Shown here: piece by piece, positions 18,211 to 28,800 of the stretch | How positions within the stretch are numbered: the stretch's first letter is position 1 | Layout of the letters: each line of letters begins with the position of its first letter | Assembly (NCBI GenBank): GCA_023383055.1 | Contig: JAHDYP010000035.1 | Span: forward strand, 1-48,820 | DNA: 48,820 nt | From: Verrucomicrobiota bacterium | Lineage (GTDB): Bacteria > Verrucomicrobiota > Verrucomicrobiia > Limisphaerales > JAHDYP01 | Direction of reading: 5' to 3' | Program-made: the position numbers and the translations under genes | Notes under the pieces: model-generated | Database searches by the model: none | What the model was told of the DNA's origin: nothing | What the model saw: only the letters and a program-made list of their open reading frames with translations

Positions 18211-20238
18211 ATGAACCGCACCCTGTCTTTCGGTGGCATGCTGGCCCTGGCCTTTAGCGCAACGCTGAACCTCCTTGGGCAAGAGACGGCGGTCCAGCGC
18301 CACACCATGGCAACGAATCAGTTGACGCGCCTCGCCCGGGAAATGTCCGCGCGCTGCCTGAACGAGGTCGACAGCCTTGCGAGTTGGCAGGGGCGACGGG
18401 CGGAATTGCGCCGACAGTTGCTCGAGATGCTTGGCTTGGACCCGCTTCCGGTTCGGACACCGTTGAAGTTCGAGATCACGGGCCGGCTGGAACGTGCCGG
18501 CTACGCGATCGAGAAGGTTGTGTATCAAAGCCTGCCGGGGCTGTATGTCACCGGCAGTTTCTATGTGCCCCACGGGAACCCAGGCCCGCGGCCGACGATC
18601 CTGTACGTCTGCGGGCATTCGGCGGATCCGCTGGGGGCGAAAGTCCATTACCAGGATCGGGCGGCGTGGTTTGCGGCGCACGGGTATGCCTGCCTGATCC
18701 TGGACACGCTGGAGTTTGGCGAGGTAGCGGGCATCCATCACGGAACCCACAACCTGAACCTGTGGCATTGGCTGTCGCTCGGGTACACCCCGGCGGGGGT
18801 GGAAGTGTGGAACGCGATGCGGGCGCTTGATTACCTCGAGACCCGGCCGGAGGTGGACAGGCAGCGCATCGGGATGACCGGCATTTCCGGGGGCGGCGCG
18901 ATCACCTGGTATACGGCGGCGGTGGATGAAAGGGTGGCGGTGGCGGCGCCGGTCTGTTCGACGTACACCTTCGGGTCGCAGACGGCCCACTGGCTGGCCT
19001 CCGGCCAATGCGATTGTATTTACTATCACAACACGTATGGCTGGGACTTCCCCGTGGTGGCGGCACTCATCGCCCCGCGGCCACTCATGATGATCAGTGG
19101 ACAGAAAGACACGATTTTCCCGCCCGACGGTTATCACGAGGTCTATCGCCGCGCCAAACGTGTCTACGATCTGTACGCCGGTGGCGATTCGGACCGGATC
19201 CGCGAGCTGGACGCCGACGTTGGGCACAGCGATCCGCCCTTGTTTTTGCGGGAGGCGCGGCAATGGATGCGCCGCTGGTTGAAGGACGACCCAACGCCGC
19301 TGGTGGACGAACCGGAAGGCGCGTCGGAGTTGGTCGATGCGCGAGCACTGGCCTGTCTCGAGCGGTTGCCGGCCGACGCGGTGAATTACCGCGTGCAACA
19401 CACCTTCACCGCAACGGCGCGCCTGAGCCCGGCAGGCACGCGGCGCGAGTGGGGGGAACGCCGGGCCGCGTTGCTCGGGCAACTCGGGGAGAAGGTATTC
19501 CGCTGGTTTCCGAACGAACCGGTTCCCTTCGAGACGATGGTCTTTCGGAACAGCGGCGGTTACATGCCGCGATACGCGGATTACCGCGAAGGTTCTTTTC
19601 AGAGCGAGCCCGGGGTCCGTATCCGCGCGCAACTGCTGATCCCGAAGCGCGGCGCGGCGGGAGCGCCCTTGTTGATTTACGTGAAGCGTCCGGGGGATTC
19701 GATCTACGCGATGGACATGGACGAGCTCCTGCCGTTGTTGGATCGGTTTACGGTGCTCATCCTCAACCCGCGTTTCACGGAGTTGGCGCCGGGAGCGGCG
19801 GAGTATGCGGACCTGGAGCGGACGGCGGTGTGGCTGGGCCGGACCATTGCGGCGATGCAGGTCTGGGACGTCCGGCGGGCCATCGAATGGGCCGTGCGGG
19901 ACCAACGACTTAGCCCATCCGCGATCTCGATTTACGGGAAGGGCGACCTGGGTATTGTCGGACTTTATGCCGCCGTTATGGACGATCGGGTGGGCGAAGT
20001 CGTGTTGAACGATCCGCCAGGATCGCATTGGCAGCGGCCGGCGCTCCTCAATGTCCTGCGGGTCACGGATATCGGCGAAGTGGCGGCAGCATTGGCGCCG
20101 CGGCGGTTCAGCTCACTGACGAAACTGCCGGAAACGTACGACTTTGCGCGGGAGATCTACGCTCTGCACGACGCGTCCGACGAATTCGGTATGGCGGGAA
20201 GCCTGCCGGAGGCGCTGAAGGTCTGGCGGTATCCGTAG
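18211..20238 (+). CDS. Secreted two-lobed alpha/beta hydrolase, acetylxylan-esterase-like
   Basis: The start chosen is ATG 18211 because it begins a signal peptide (MNRTLSFGGMLALAFSATL); the frame also runs up to 18115. The product has 675 residues in two similar halves. The first half carries a full triad: S226 in GISGGG, D300 in SGQKD and H339 in VGHSD. In the second half the equivalent elbow reads YGKGDLG, with glycine where serine is expected, so it looks catalytically dead. The family acts on acetyl or other esters of plant polysaccharides; substrate is inferred. It lies beside carbohydrate-use genes but is separated from the 14860 gene by a strong terminator, so it probably has its own promoter. 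Confidence 0.8.
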   Translation: MNRTLSFGGMLALAFSATLNLLGQETAVQRHTMATNQLTRLAREMSARCLNEVDSLASWQGRRAELRRQLLEMLGLDPLPVRTPLKFEITGRLERAGYAIEKVVYQSLPGLYVTGSFYVPHGNPGPRPTILYVCGHSADPLGAKVHYQDRAAWFAAHGYACLILDTLEFGEVAGIHHGTHNLNLWHWLSLGYTPAGVEVWNAMRALDYLETRPEVDRQRIGMTGISGGGAITWYTAAVDERVAVAAPVCSTYTFGSQTAHWLASGQCDCIYYHNTYGWDFPVVAALIAPRPLMMISGQKDTIFPPDGYHEVYRRAKRVYDLYAGGDSDRIRELDADVGHSDPPLFLREARQWMRRWLKDDPTPLVDEPEGASELVDARALACLERLPADAVNYRVQHTFTATARLSPAGTRREWGERRAALLGQLGEKVFRWFPNEPVPFETMVFRNSGGYMPRYADYREGSFQSEPGVRIRAQLLIPKRGAAGAPLLIYVKRPGDSIYAMDMDELLPLLDRFTVLILNPRFTELAPGAAEYADLERTAVWLGRTIAAMQVWDVRRAIEWAVRDQRLSPSAISIYGKGDLGIVGLYAAVMDDRVGEVVLNDPPGSHWQRPALLNVLRVTDIGEVAAALAPRRFSSLTKLPETYDFAREIYALHDASDEFGMAGSLPEALKVWRYP

Positions 20239-20414
20239 ATTGGCAGGCGATACTGTCGCCCCTTCGCAAACGCGCGGTCCGGACGAAAGCCGAGCCGCAC
20301 CAGCAGTTCCTGAATGCACTGCAATTCCCGCACATCCTGTGCGGTCAACCTGACCTCGTTGTCATTCGGAAAGCCCGGCTGGCCGAATCGCGGCCAGTGG
20401 GTCATGGCGTGCAT
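20157..20414 (-). CDS. Possible small protein (85 aa) downstream of the pseudopilin gene
   Basis: This frame begins 19 bases after the pseudopilin stop on the same strand and overlaps the last 82 bases of the esterase gene in antisense. The middle (LTAQDVRELQCIQELLVRLG) reads like an amphipathic helix, and its amino-acid mix is more protein-like than most shadow frames here. The last 28 residues, inside the esterase overlap, look less natural. No family is recognised. It could be a real short gene, a remnant of one, or chance. Confidence 0.25.
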   Translation of the reverse strand: MHAMTHWPRFGQPGFPNDNEVRLTAQDVRELQCIQELLVRLGFRPDRAFAKGRQYRLPIYGYRQTFSASGRLPAIPNSSDASCRA

Positions 20415-20435
20415 AACGAGGCTGATGCCGAGAGA

Positions 20436-21257
20436 CTACCACCAGAAGGCGGGAGTGCCGGTGGTGCGGACGGTCATGGCTTCAAATCGCTTCCATTCGG
20501 CATGTCCGTCCAGGAAGAGCAGGTTGCCGCCCACGGGGATCTTCTGGGGCCCGAGATGCGCGGCCTGGTGGCCGCGCCAACCGCCGTCGATGCCGGTATA
20601 GGTGTTCAGGTTGCGGTTGATCTCGTTTTCGCCGTTGGAAAGCGTGGCGTCAGCGACGATGACGCGTTCCGTGGGCGAGGGGTTGTAGGTGGTGCCGTCG
20701 GTCATGTTCCAAGGGGCGGGGTTGAAGGATTCGGTGATATTGGTGGCGCGGACGCGGCCGGAGTTTATGAAGGCCACGGCATAACCGATGACACGATAGC
20801 CCTGGTCGTTATCCGCCGCGATCTCGTTGGTGTTCGCGGTGGTGAAGGCCCACAGCTCGTCGTTGTTCTGCTTCGAAAACCCGGGGCAATACAGAATGGA
20901 CCGGGTGCCGCCATTCTTGACGAAAGCGTTGGCGGCGGCGGCGGGCAGGTCCCACGGCCAAATGGCGCCGCGACAATCGGGAAACTTGTCGTTGAAGTCC
21001 GCGGCGTACATGCGGATGGCGATGCCGAGTTGACGGAGATTGCTGTTGCATTTGATCTGGATCGCCTTGGTCTTGGCCTTCGAGAGGGCGGGCAGGAGCA
21101 TGCCGGCCAGGATGGCAATGATGGCGATGACGACCAACAGTTCGATGAGGGTAAACGCGGTCCGGGATCGCGCGGGTGTCAAGCACCCGGGCTGGTCATG
21201 ATCGTGTCGCAAGCTGCGGTCATTCCTACTCATGGGATGGCGATGTTCGATATCCAT
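20436..21257 (-). CDS. Type II secretion-like pseudopilin with prepilin cleavage motif and H-X9-DG-like C-terminus
   Basis: The 273-residue product has a short basic leader and then the prepilin methylation signature [18 protein letters not shown], followed by [13 protein letters not shown]. This form is typical of the very numerous verrucomicrobial and planctomycetal pseudopilins. The C-terminal [10 protein letters not shown] resembles their H-X9-DG region, and C-rich segments ([16 protein letters not shown]) are also typical. After cleavage by a prepilin peptidase the protein would sit in the inner membrane facing the periplasm. It begins 4 bases after the LamG gene stop, so the two are probably co-transcribed. 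An alternative start is ATG 21233. Confidence 0.85.
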   Translation of the reverse strand: MDIEHRHPMSRNDRSLRHDHDQPGCLTPARSRTAFTLIELLVVIAIIAILAGMLLPALSKAKTKAIQIKCNSNLRQLGIAIRMYAADFNDKFPDCRGAIWPWDLPAAAANAFVKNGGTRSILYCPGFSKQNNDELWAFTTANTNEIAADNDQGYRVIGYAVAFINSGRVRATNITESFNPAPWNMTDGTTYNPSPTERVIVADATLSNGENEINRNLNTYTGIDGGWRGHQAAHLGPQKIPVGGNLLFLDGHAEWKRFEAMTVRTTGTPAFWW

Positions 21258-21261
21258 CGGG

Positions 21262-23970
21262 TCATTTCTTGAGCCGATAATAGGCTTCGGCCCCGTCGGC
21301 GGCTACGGATACTTTGAGCCTGTCACCCTCGACCACAGGTTGCGCAGGCACAGGGGTCCAGTCGGCTCCCGTGCCGAGGGTGAGGGTGGACTCGAGGCCG
21401 AACCCGGCGGCGCTGACCGGCCACGACAACTCGAGGTTGCCGTTCGAGAGAACGAAAGTGAGGCCTGGCGCCGGGGTCAGATCCGGCAGTTGGTCCGGTC
21501 CAGCGGCAAACGCACTGGCCACCTCATCGTCCAGGAAGGTGCCGCGCCAAACCCGGAACTCGTCAAACTCACCGGCGAAGTTGGGATCCGTCCATTGGGC
21601 GCGGCCGAGATAAACGTTGAGGTCTTCAACCGCGCTCAGGGGAAGGGTGATGGGGCCGGTGGCGACGCGCTGACCGTTGACATAAAGCCGGGCAGCACCC
21701 GCGGCGGTGTCATAGACCACGGCCACGTGGGTGTCGGTGTCCACGGGCATGGGCGACACGTCCAGGACCGGTTGTTCCGGGCCATCCCCCTGTTTGATGG
21801 CGAAACGGATCGTGTTGGGCCCGGACCGCGGAGTAAGGAACAGATAACTCAGGCCCGGGTTACCGTAGGTGTCTTCGAGGAAGTTGCCGGAGCCGTCGAC
21901 GGCCGAGTTGCGTCCGAAATCGAAGATTCGCTGCCAGGAGGAATCGGCGGGGCCGGCCCAGCGGACCCAGGCTTCGAGCGTGACGCTGGGCAGGCTTGAG
22001 ACGAGCCCGTTGGGCAAGTTTACGTAAGCGGGTTCAGGGACGGCATTCCAGGCGCCTCCGGCCAGCAGGAGGCGGCCCATGCCGTTGAAGTCGGAGCCGT
22101 TGCCTGGGTTGCGGAGTTCGCCGTGGGCGGTACCCACCGAGTCCATGACCGTGGTTGAGCCGCTGGATTCGCTGAAGCTGTAGCGATGCAACAGGGAGCC
22201 GGCCTCATAGGCGTCGGGCAGGCCAACCTGAACCACGGTTGTGGCGCTCAAGCCGGCCAGACGGCCGGTGAGCGTAGTCGTTCCGACCCGAAGCGGGAGG
22301 ACGGCGCCATTGGCGGCGATCGTGGCGACAGTTGGGTTATCGGATTCGAAGAGGGCACCCGCGAAAGTCCGCACGTCGGTGCTGGCAGCTCCGTCGTAAT
22401 CGGCGGCCAGGACGACGTTCACGAACGGGCCTCCGGCGGGCAAGGGCGAGGCGACGGTCAGGGTCAAAGCCGTGGGGTTGATGACTTCGATGGGAGCGGT
22501 GGTCGAGAGGCCGCCATATTCCGCGGTCAGTTCGGCCGAGCCGACCGCCACCGGCAGGAGTTGGCCGGTGGTGGACACGGTGAAGATGCTGGTATCCGAA
22601 GAGGTGAAGAGGGTGCTGGACAAGTTGCTGACGTCGATATTGGTCATGTTTTCGTAGGTGGCGAGCAGCCTGGCCTGGGTGGTTTGCGGATTGCCGTTCA
22701 GCAACGCAGTGGGTGCGCTGAGGGCGATCGATTGCAGCAGCCCCGGGTCGGCGGCCAGGGTGTCGGGACCTGCCTGGCGGCTGAGCACGATCTCAAATAC
22801 GCTTAGGGCACCCTCGTAGATGCGGAGTTCATTGATTTCGCCGTTGAGCGGAGCATCGTCCCATTGCGACAGCCCGAGCCAGTTGTTGACGTCCAGCATG
22901 GTGCTCATGGCGAACTGGGCATTGCCCGAGGCCACCAGAGCGCCGTTCACCCAGAGTTGGGATACGCCACTGTCCGGGGCGTAGATGCACACCACATGGG
23001 ATTCCTGGTTGACGGGAAGGGGTGCCGGGCCCGCGAGCGCCGGGCCGGCGCTGCCGTTCCAGGCATCAAACCTGACCACGTTCGCGCCGCTGTTTGGGCT
23101 GAGCCAGAACGAACTGGTGCCGGCACCGGGGTTATGGGGGTTGTCTCCTTTCGAACTGGTGCCAAAATCGAGGATGCGCGACCACGGGGTACCGGCGGGA
23201 CCGTGCCAGGTGAACCAGGTTTCGAACGTCACGTTGGTTTTGGTGTTCAGCAGGTAATCCGGAAGATTGATGTAAGCGCCGTTCACAAAACCGGCGCCGC
23301 CCGGGAAGACGGCACTGCCGCCGCCGAGGGCAACGACGTTGCCGCCTTGCGCGGCCGGGTGAAGCGTGCCGTGTTGTCCGCCGACCGAATCCTGGACGGT
23401 TGAGGCCCCGGCTGTTTCATTCATGCTCCAGCGGTGTTTGATCTGCGCGGGCACACTCATGACGGTGATGTTTGCCGTGGCGGTGGCGGTGCCGAGTTTG
23501 GCGGTAATCGTTGCGGGACCGGCGGCCAGGCCGCGCAGGATTCCATTGGGCCGGACTTCCAGCACGGAGGGATCGCTGGAGGTCAGTTCCACCTCGACGA
23601 GTCCCAGTGGGATTTGGCCGACGCCCGAGAAGGTGCCGGCGAGGCTGGGGGTGGCGATGCCATTGACCAGCATCTGGGCCGGCAACGTCAGTTGCAGGCT
23701 GGTGATGGTGCCGGGATCATACTCCACCAGGTCGGGTCCGGCCTGAAATGCCGCCGCGATTTCGGCCGAACTCAGCGCCGTATTGTGAAGGCGGAAATCG
23801 TCGATCCCACCCACGTAATAGGGATCGTTCGCGTAAAGCGACCGGCCCAGCCAACAGTAATTGGTGGCCACGGCTGACAACGGAATGGTCAAATTCGGAT
23901 TCGACGCCAACAACAAGCCGTCGACGTAAAGGGCCAGCCATCCGCTGGGCGGATCGACCACGGCCACCAC
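21262..23970 (-). CDS. LamG/Ig-repeat secreted protein, 5' truncated
   Basis: The first start codon is GTG 23970, but it lies inside a LamG domain. The upstream in-frame codons ([13 protein letters not shown]) continue the same beta sandwich to about 24001, so the real beginning and any signal peptide are lost. In the 902 residues seen there is a LamG remnant (1-75), a BIG2-like Ig domain (about 88-165), a second LamG (about 175-410), two Ig-like domains (415-580), a third LamG (590-815) and a C-terminal domain ending AEAYYRLKK. LamG domains bind glycans or act as spacers in exported proteins. The upstream sequence belongs to a regulator remnant in another frame. The gene is probably non-functional, or the assembly is chimeric here. 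The pseudopilin follows directly. Confidence 0.75.
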   Translation of the reverse strand: MVAVVDPPSGWLALYVDGLLLASNPNLTIPLSAVATNYCWLGRSLYANDPYYVGGIDDFRLHNTALSSAEIAAAFQAGPDLVEYDPGTITSLQLTLPAQMLVNGIATPSLAGTFSGVGQIPLGLVEVELTSSDPSVLEVRPNGILRGLAAGPATITAKLGTATATANITVMSVPAQIKHRWSMNETAGASTVQDSVGGQHGTLHPAAQGGNVVALGGGSAVFPGGAGFVNGAYINLPDYLLNTKTNVTFETWFTWHGPAGTPWSRILDFGTSSKGDNPHNPGAGTSSFWLSPNSGANVVRFDAWNGSAGPALAGPAPLPVNQESHVVCIYAPDSGVSQLWVNGALVASGNAQFAMSTMLDVNNWLGLSQWDDAPLNGEINELRIYEGALSVFEIVLSRQAGPDTLAADPGLLQSIALSAPTALLNGNPQTTQARLLATYENMTNIDVSNLSSTLFTSSDTSIFTVSTTGQLLPVAVGSAELTAEYGGLSTTAPIEVINPTALTLTVASPLPAGGPFVNVVLAADYDGAASTDVRTFAGALFESDNPTVATIAANGAVLPLRVGTTTLTGRLAGLSATTVVQVGLPDAYEAGSLLHRYSFSESSGSTTVMDSVGTAHGELRNPGNGSDFNGMGRLLLAGGAWNAVPEPAYVNLPNGLVSSLPSVTLEAWVRWAGPADSSWQRIFDFGRNSAVDGSGNFLEDTYGNPGLSYLFLTPRSGPNTIRFAIKQGDGPEQPVLDVSPMPVDTDTHVAVVYDTAAGAARLYVNGQRVATGPITLPLSAVEDLNVYLGRAQWTDPNFAGEFDEFRVWRGTFLDDEVASAFAAGPDQLPDLTPAPGLTFVLSNGNLELSWPVSAAGFGLESTLTLGTGADWTPVPAQPVVEGDRLKVSVAADGAEAYYRLKK

Positions 23971-24000
23971 ATGGACGAAAAGGTTGTTGTCGAGGTTCCC

Positions 24001-24336
24001 CGGCGGCCAGTTGTCCGATTGCTGTCGAGTCGGTTGCGACGTTCACCAGGCCGGGGATTTCGGTCCGGCTATGGCCTACGACCACCGCTGGGATGCCTGA
24101 GGCCAGCACTTCTTCCACCTTTTCCACGTCCCGCATGACGATGCCATCCGCGTCCAGGACTTGAGCATGGGCCAGGCGCGTTCGAGTCCGGCCGGTTCCC
24201 AGTAGAACGACCAGGGGCCGTGGTGATGGGCATAACGGGCCACACCGCGGAGCAGGTCGCGGCCGGAGGCGCGCGAGGACTCGAGCAGGAGCACCACTTT
24301 GAGCGTGGCCTGAGGGCGCTGTCGGGAGGGGGGCAT
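24001..24336 (-). pseudogene. XylR-like transcriptional regulator, frameshifted and truncated
   Basis: From ATG 24336 the frame reads LKVVLLLESSRASGRDLLRG, then VARYAHHHGPWSFYWEP. This is the N-terminal ligand-binding half of XylR-type (LacI-like sensor, AraC-like C-terminus) regulators. Near 24155 the frame breaks: the continuation DADGIVMRDVEKVEEVLASG, then IPAVVVGHSRTEIPG, is in the next frame and would be restored by one extra G. Similarity runs to TDSTAIGQLAA and stops at about 24001, where LamG sequence starts. The rest of the sensor and the DNA-binding domain are missing. It diverges from the sugar isomerase gene, the usual position for a local pentose or sugar regulator. Family assignment rests on the motifs quoted. 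Confidence 0.75.
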
Positions 24337-24442
24337 GGTATTGGGGGGGCGGCGCGAGTTCGAACCGGTTCGCAAAGTGGCGATTATTTGACGCAAACTG
24401 GCGTTGGGTTCAAGCTCCCGTCAAGTAATATCCCATCCGCCT

Positions 24443-25849
24443 ATGAACGTGACCTTCGGCGTAATCCTCGGCAATCGCGGCTTTTTCCCGGATCACCTTT
24501 GTGACGCGGGCCGGGCGCAGATCCTGTCGACCCTCGAACAACTGGGCATCGGGGCGGTCATCTTGCCGGTCGACGCGTCGAAATACGGGTCGGTCGAATC
24601 GGCGGAGGACGCCCGGAAGTGCGCGGAGTTGTTCCGGTCCCAGGCGGGCAAGATCGACGGGATCCTGGTCGCGCTGCCGAATTTTGGCGATGAGCGCGGG
24701 GTGGCGAACGCGCTGCGTTGGTCGGGGCTCTCGGTGCCGGTCCTGGTGCAGGCGTTTGCCGATGATCCGCGCAAGATGACCATCCGGGACCGGCGGGACA
24801 GTTTTTGCGGGAAGATGTCGGTCTGCAACAATCTCCGGCAGTATGGGATCCGGTTTACGCTGACGCGACGGCACACCTGCGCGCCCGACGCGCCCGATTT
24901 TCTGGATGATTTGCGAGACTTCGCGGTGACCTGCCGGGTGGTTCGGGGGCTGAAACACTTGCGGATCGGGGCGTTGGGCGCCCGGCCGACCGCCTTTAAC
25001 ACGGTGCGTTACAGTGAGAAACTCCTGGAGCAGGCCGGGATCAGCGTCGAGACGCTGGACCTGTATGAATTGTTCGGCTGGGTCGGCAAGCTGGCGGACG
25101 ACGACGCAGCCGTGCAGGCGAAGCTGGGCGAGATCAAGTTGTATGTGGCCGCCCCGCGGGTGCCGGCGCCGGCGTTGCTCAAGATGGCTAAGTTCGGCGT
25201 GGCGGTCGATCGGTGGATGAAGCAGACGCAGTTGCAGGCGACGGCGATCCAGTGTTGGACGGCGATGGAAGAGTTTTTCGGGGTGGTGCCGTGCACGTTG
25301 ATGAGCATGATGAGCAACCTGGGTGTGAGCAGCGCTTGCGAGGTCGACATCATGGGGACCGTCGCCATGCACGCGTTGGCCGAGGGGAGTGGGCAACCCA
25401 GCGCGCTTGTCGACTGGAACAACAACTACGGCGAGGATCCCGACAAAGGGGTCATCTTCCATTGTTCGAACCTCCCCAAGGCCGTGTTCGAATCGGCGCC
25501 CGAAATGGATTACCAGGCGATCATTGCCGGCACGGTGGGCCAGGAAAACACTTACGGAACCGTGACCGGACGCGTGAAAGCCTCGCCCTTCACTTACCTG
25601 CGGGTGGGGACGGACGATGCGGCGGGGCGGATGCGGGCGTATGTGGGAGAAGGTGAATTGACCGCGGATCCGTTGAGCACGTTTGGCGGGTACGGGGTGG
25701 TGGCGATCCGTGATTTTCAGGGGTTGCTGAAATACATATGCCGGAATGGGTTCGAGCATCATGTGGCGGTGAATACGACCCGGATTGCCGCGGGTATGAA
25801 TGAGGCGCTCGGGAATTATCTGGGTTGGGAGGTTTACCGGCATGGGTGA
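24443..25849 (+). CDS. L-fucose/L-arabinose isomerase-family protein
   Basis: The start ATG 24443 gives 468 residues beginning MNVTFGVILGNRGFFPDHL. The family converts aldoses to ketoses using a divalent metal. Candidate ligands match the FucI pattern: E300 in SACEVDIMG and D324 in LVDWNNNYG are 24 residues apart, as in FucI, and H439/H440 lie in FEHHVAVN. The protein is shorter than classical FucI (about 590), as in the compact members of the family. It is cytoplasmic. The arabinofuranosidase gene begins 41 bases downstream, and a regulator remnant diverges upstream, so L-arabinose is an attractive substrate. L-fucose or another sugar remains possible. Confidence 0.85.
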   Translation: MNVTFGVILGNRGFFPDHLCDAGRAQILSTLEQLGIGAVILPVDASKYGSVESAEDARKCAELFRSQAGKIDGILVALPNFGDERGVANALRWSGLSVPVLVQAFADDPRKMTIRDRRDSFCGKMSVCNNLRQYGIRFTLTRRHTCAPDAPDFLDDLRDFAVTCRVVRGLKHLRIGALGARPTAFNTVRYSEKLLEQAGISVETLDLYELFGWVGKLADDDAAVQAKLGEIKLYVAAPRVPAPALLKMAKFGVAVDRWMKQTQLQATAIQCWTAMEEFFGVVPCTLMSMMSNLGVSSACEVDIMGTVAMHALAEGSGQPSALVDWNNNYGEDPDKGVIFHCSNLPKAVFESAPEMDYQAIIAGTVGQENTYGTVTGRVKASPFTYLRVGTDDAAGRMRAYVGEGELTADPLSTFGGYGVVAIRDFQGLLKYICRNGFEHHVAVNTTRIAAGMNEALGNYLGWEVYRHG

Positions 25850-25881
25850 GGTTCGGTCCGGGGTGAAGCGCGGGTGCGGGA

Positions 25882-25893
25882 CATAACGTTATG
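25882..25893. promoter_or_regulatory. 12-bp palindrome CATAACGTTATG over the start of the GH127-GH51 gene
   Basis: CATAACGTTATG is a perfect palindrome that includes the first ATG (25891) of the fusion gene. It could be an operator for a local regulator, or chance. No second copy was seen in the window. Confidence 0.2.
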
Positions 25894-28800
25894 ACATTTG
25901 CTATGAAGACCAATAACTGGCCAGTGCTCCTGTCGCTGCTCGTTGCGGCCGGGAGCTTTTTGAACGTGAGCCGGGCTGAGATGCTCGATGCCAGCCTGGT
26001 GAAACCGCGCGTCGAGCCGGTCGCGCCGGCGCAGGCAAGACCGTTCCGGCTCCATGAAGTGCGGCTGCTGCCCGGGCCGTTTAGGGAGGGACAGGACATC
26101 GCGGTGAAGTACCTTTTGAGTCTGGAGCCGGACCGGTTTCTGGCCAACTTCCGCAAGGAAGCGGGGCTCGAACCGCGTGCCGAGCATTATCCCGGATGGG
26201 AACGGCAGGGGGTTTCAGGGCATTCGGGCGGTCATTATCTAAGCGCGTGTTCGCTGGCCTGGGCGGCAACTGGCGACGAACGGTTCCGCGAACGGGTCAA
26301 TTACCTGGTGACCGAGCTGGCGGCGTGTCAGGCGGCGCAGGGCAATGGTTATGTGGCGGCGATACCCAACGGCCGGCAGGTCTACGCGGAAGTGGCGGCG
26401 GGCAATATCCGGTCGGCCGGGTTTGATCTGAACGGTTGTTGGGTGCCGAATTACACGATGCACAAGCTGTTCGCCGGATTGCGGGATGCCTACCGGTTGG
26501 CGGGCAACGCCCAGGCGCTCGACGTGGCCCGCAAGCTGGCCGACTGGTTCGAGAAGACCCACGCCGGCCTGAGCGAGGAACAGATGCAGCAAGTGCTCGC
26601 CTGCGAACATGGCGGGATCAACGAGACCTTTGCGGATTTGTATGCCGATACGGGAGATCCGCGGTACCTGGAACTCTCCCGACGGTTTCATCATCGGGCG
26701 ATCCTGGATCCCCTCTCGCGGGGCGAGGATATTCTGCCGGGCAAACACGCGAACACGCAGATCCCGAAACTGATGGGACTGGCCACCCGGTACGAACTGG
26801 CCGGCGACGAAACGGACCGGCGCACGGCGGAGTTTTTCTGGGAACGCGTGGTGAATCACCACAGCTATGTCACGGGCGGACATTGCGACCATGAACATTT
26901 CGGGCCGCCGGACCGTTTGAACGACCGGTTGAGTCCCGCGACCACCGAGACCTGTAACGTCTACAACATGCTCAAGTTGACCCGGCACATCTTCGGGTGG
27001 CGGCCGGAGGCGCCGGTGGCCGACTTTTACGAGCGCGCGCTCCTGAATCACATCCGGTCGACGCAGCATCCGGACGGGCGGGTGATTTACAATCTGTCGC
27101 TGCAACCGGGCCATCACAAGGAATACCAGGCCTTGTATGACGGCTGGACCTGTTGCATGGGCACCGGCATGGAGAATCATGTGCGCTATGGCGACGCCAT
27201 CTATTTCCACGACGACGCCGGCCTCTGGGTCAACCTTTACCTGGCCTCGGAACTGGACTGGAAAGAACGCGGCGTGAAGATCCGGCAATCCAGCGAATGG
27301 CCCGACCGCGGCAGTATCGTGTTCACCTTCGAAACCGAAACGCCGCAGGATTTCGTGCTGCGCCTGCGCCAGCCTTATTGGGCGGATCGAGTGGAGATCC
27401 AGGTCAACGGGGAAAGCCAGTTGGTCGACGCCGATGGCAAAGTGACCGCGCAGAGTCGGACCATGACCCGGATGGGACATGAAGGGAGCGGAGTCTCGAG
27501 TTATCATGAGATCCGACGGCCGTGGCAAACTGGCGATCGGGTCACGGTGACCTTGGGCCTGGCGCTGCGCACGGAATCGATGCCGGACAACCCGCATCGG
27601 AAAGCGGTCTTTTACGGGCCGAGCCTGCTGGCGGCCGACCTTGGTGCGCTGGACGATCCGGAGGCGGGAACGCCGTTTTACGTGCCGGCGATGGTGACGG
27701 AAGGCAAGCCGGTGACCGAATGGGTCGCGTCGGTTTCACTGGAAACCCTGACGTTCAAAACCGATGGCGTCGGCCGGCCGCGTGATGTCGATTTGGTGCC
27801 GTTTCACCGGCTGCATGACCGGCGTTACACGGTTTATCTGGATGAGTTCGACGCCAGCCAATGGGCGGCGCGCCAGGCCGAACACCAGGCCGAGCAGGAG
27901 CGATTGCAGGCGCTCGAGGCGCGGACGGTCGACGTGCTGCGGATTGGCGAGATGCAACCCGAACGCGATCATGGGCTCGAGGGGGAAAAGACCGGTGCGG
28001 GCGACGCCTTCGGCCGGAAATGGCGGCACGCGTTCGATGGCGGTTGGTTCGGCTTCGAGCTGAAAGTGTTGCCGGACGTTCCGCAGGAGCTGCTCGTAAC
28101 GTACTGGGGCGGAGATGGCGGCAACCGGGTCTTCGACGTTCTGGTCGAGGGCGAGAAACTCGCCACCCAACGGCTCGAACGGAATCAGCCCGACAAATTC
28201 TTCGACGTAGCCTACGCCGTCCCGGCGGAACTCGCGCGGGGCAAGGAGAAGGTCAAAGTCCGATTCCAGGCGCATCCGGGCGCCACCGCCGGGGGCGTGT
28301 TCGGCGTGCGGATGGTGAAAACCGAGGCGGGAGCCGCAAGCGTGAATCTCATCCCGAACGCGTCGTTCGAGGAAGTGGCCAACAACCGTCCGCGGCGCTG
28401 GCGTCCCGAACGCTGGGCGGGCGAAGGCACCACCGCTTTGGTGGACTCGGGTCGCACCGGCAGCCGCAGCGTGTTCGTGACCTCGGAACGGGGGGCCGAC
28501 CTCGGGTGGGCGGCGACCGTGGCGCTGGAACCGTTCGGGCGCTACCGGCTCTCGGGCTGGATCAAGACCGACCAGGTGGCGGCCGGTTCGGGGCGGGGCG
28601 CGCTGTTGAATGTGCACGATGTGCAGCCCGCCGCGACACCAGCGGTGACGGGGACGCACGATTGGACGCGGGTCGAGACCGTCTTCGAGGTTCAGGACCA
28701 GCACTCGGTCCAGATCAACTGCCTGTTGGGCGGTTGGGGGTCGAGCACGGGGCGGGCCTGGTTCGACGATGTGCGGCTCGAGCGGATCGCCAGCCTGCCG

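Noticed and set aside
18010..20028. 672-codon antisense frame over the esterase
   Set aside because: Arg/Pro-rich product with no motif, opposite a gene with an intact catalytic triad, and crossing a strong terminator.
20028..21272. 414-codon plus-strand frame over the pseudopilin
   Set aside because: The minus-strand pseudopilin has an unmistakable prepilin motif; the plus frame is glycine-rich noise.
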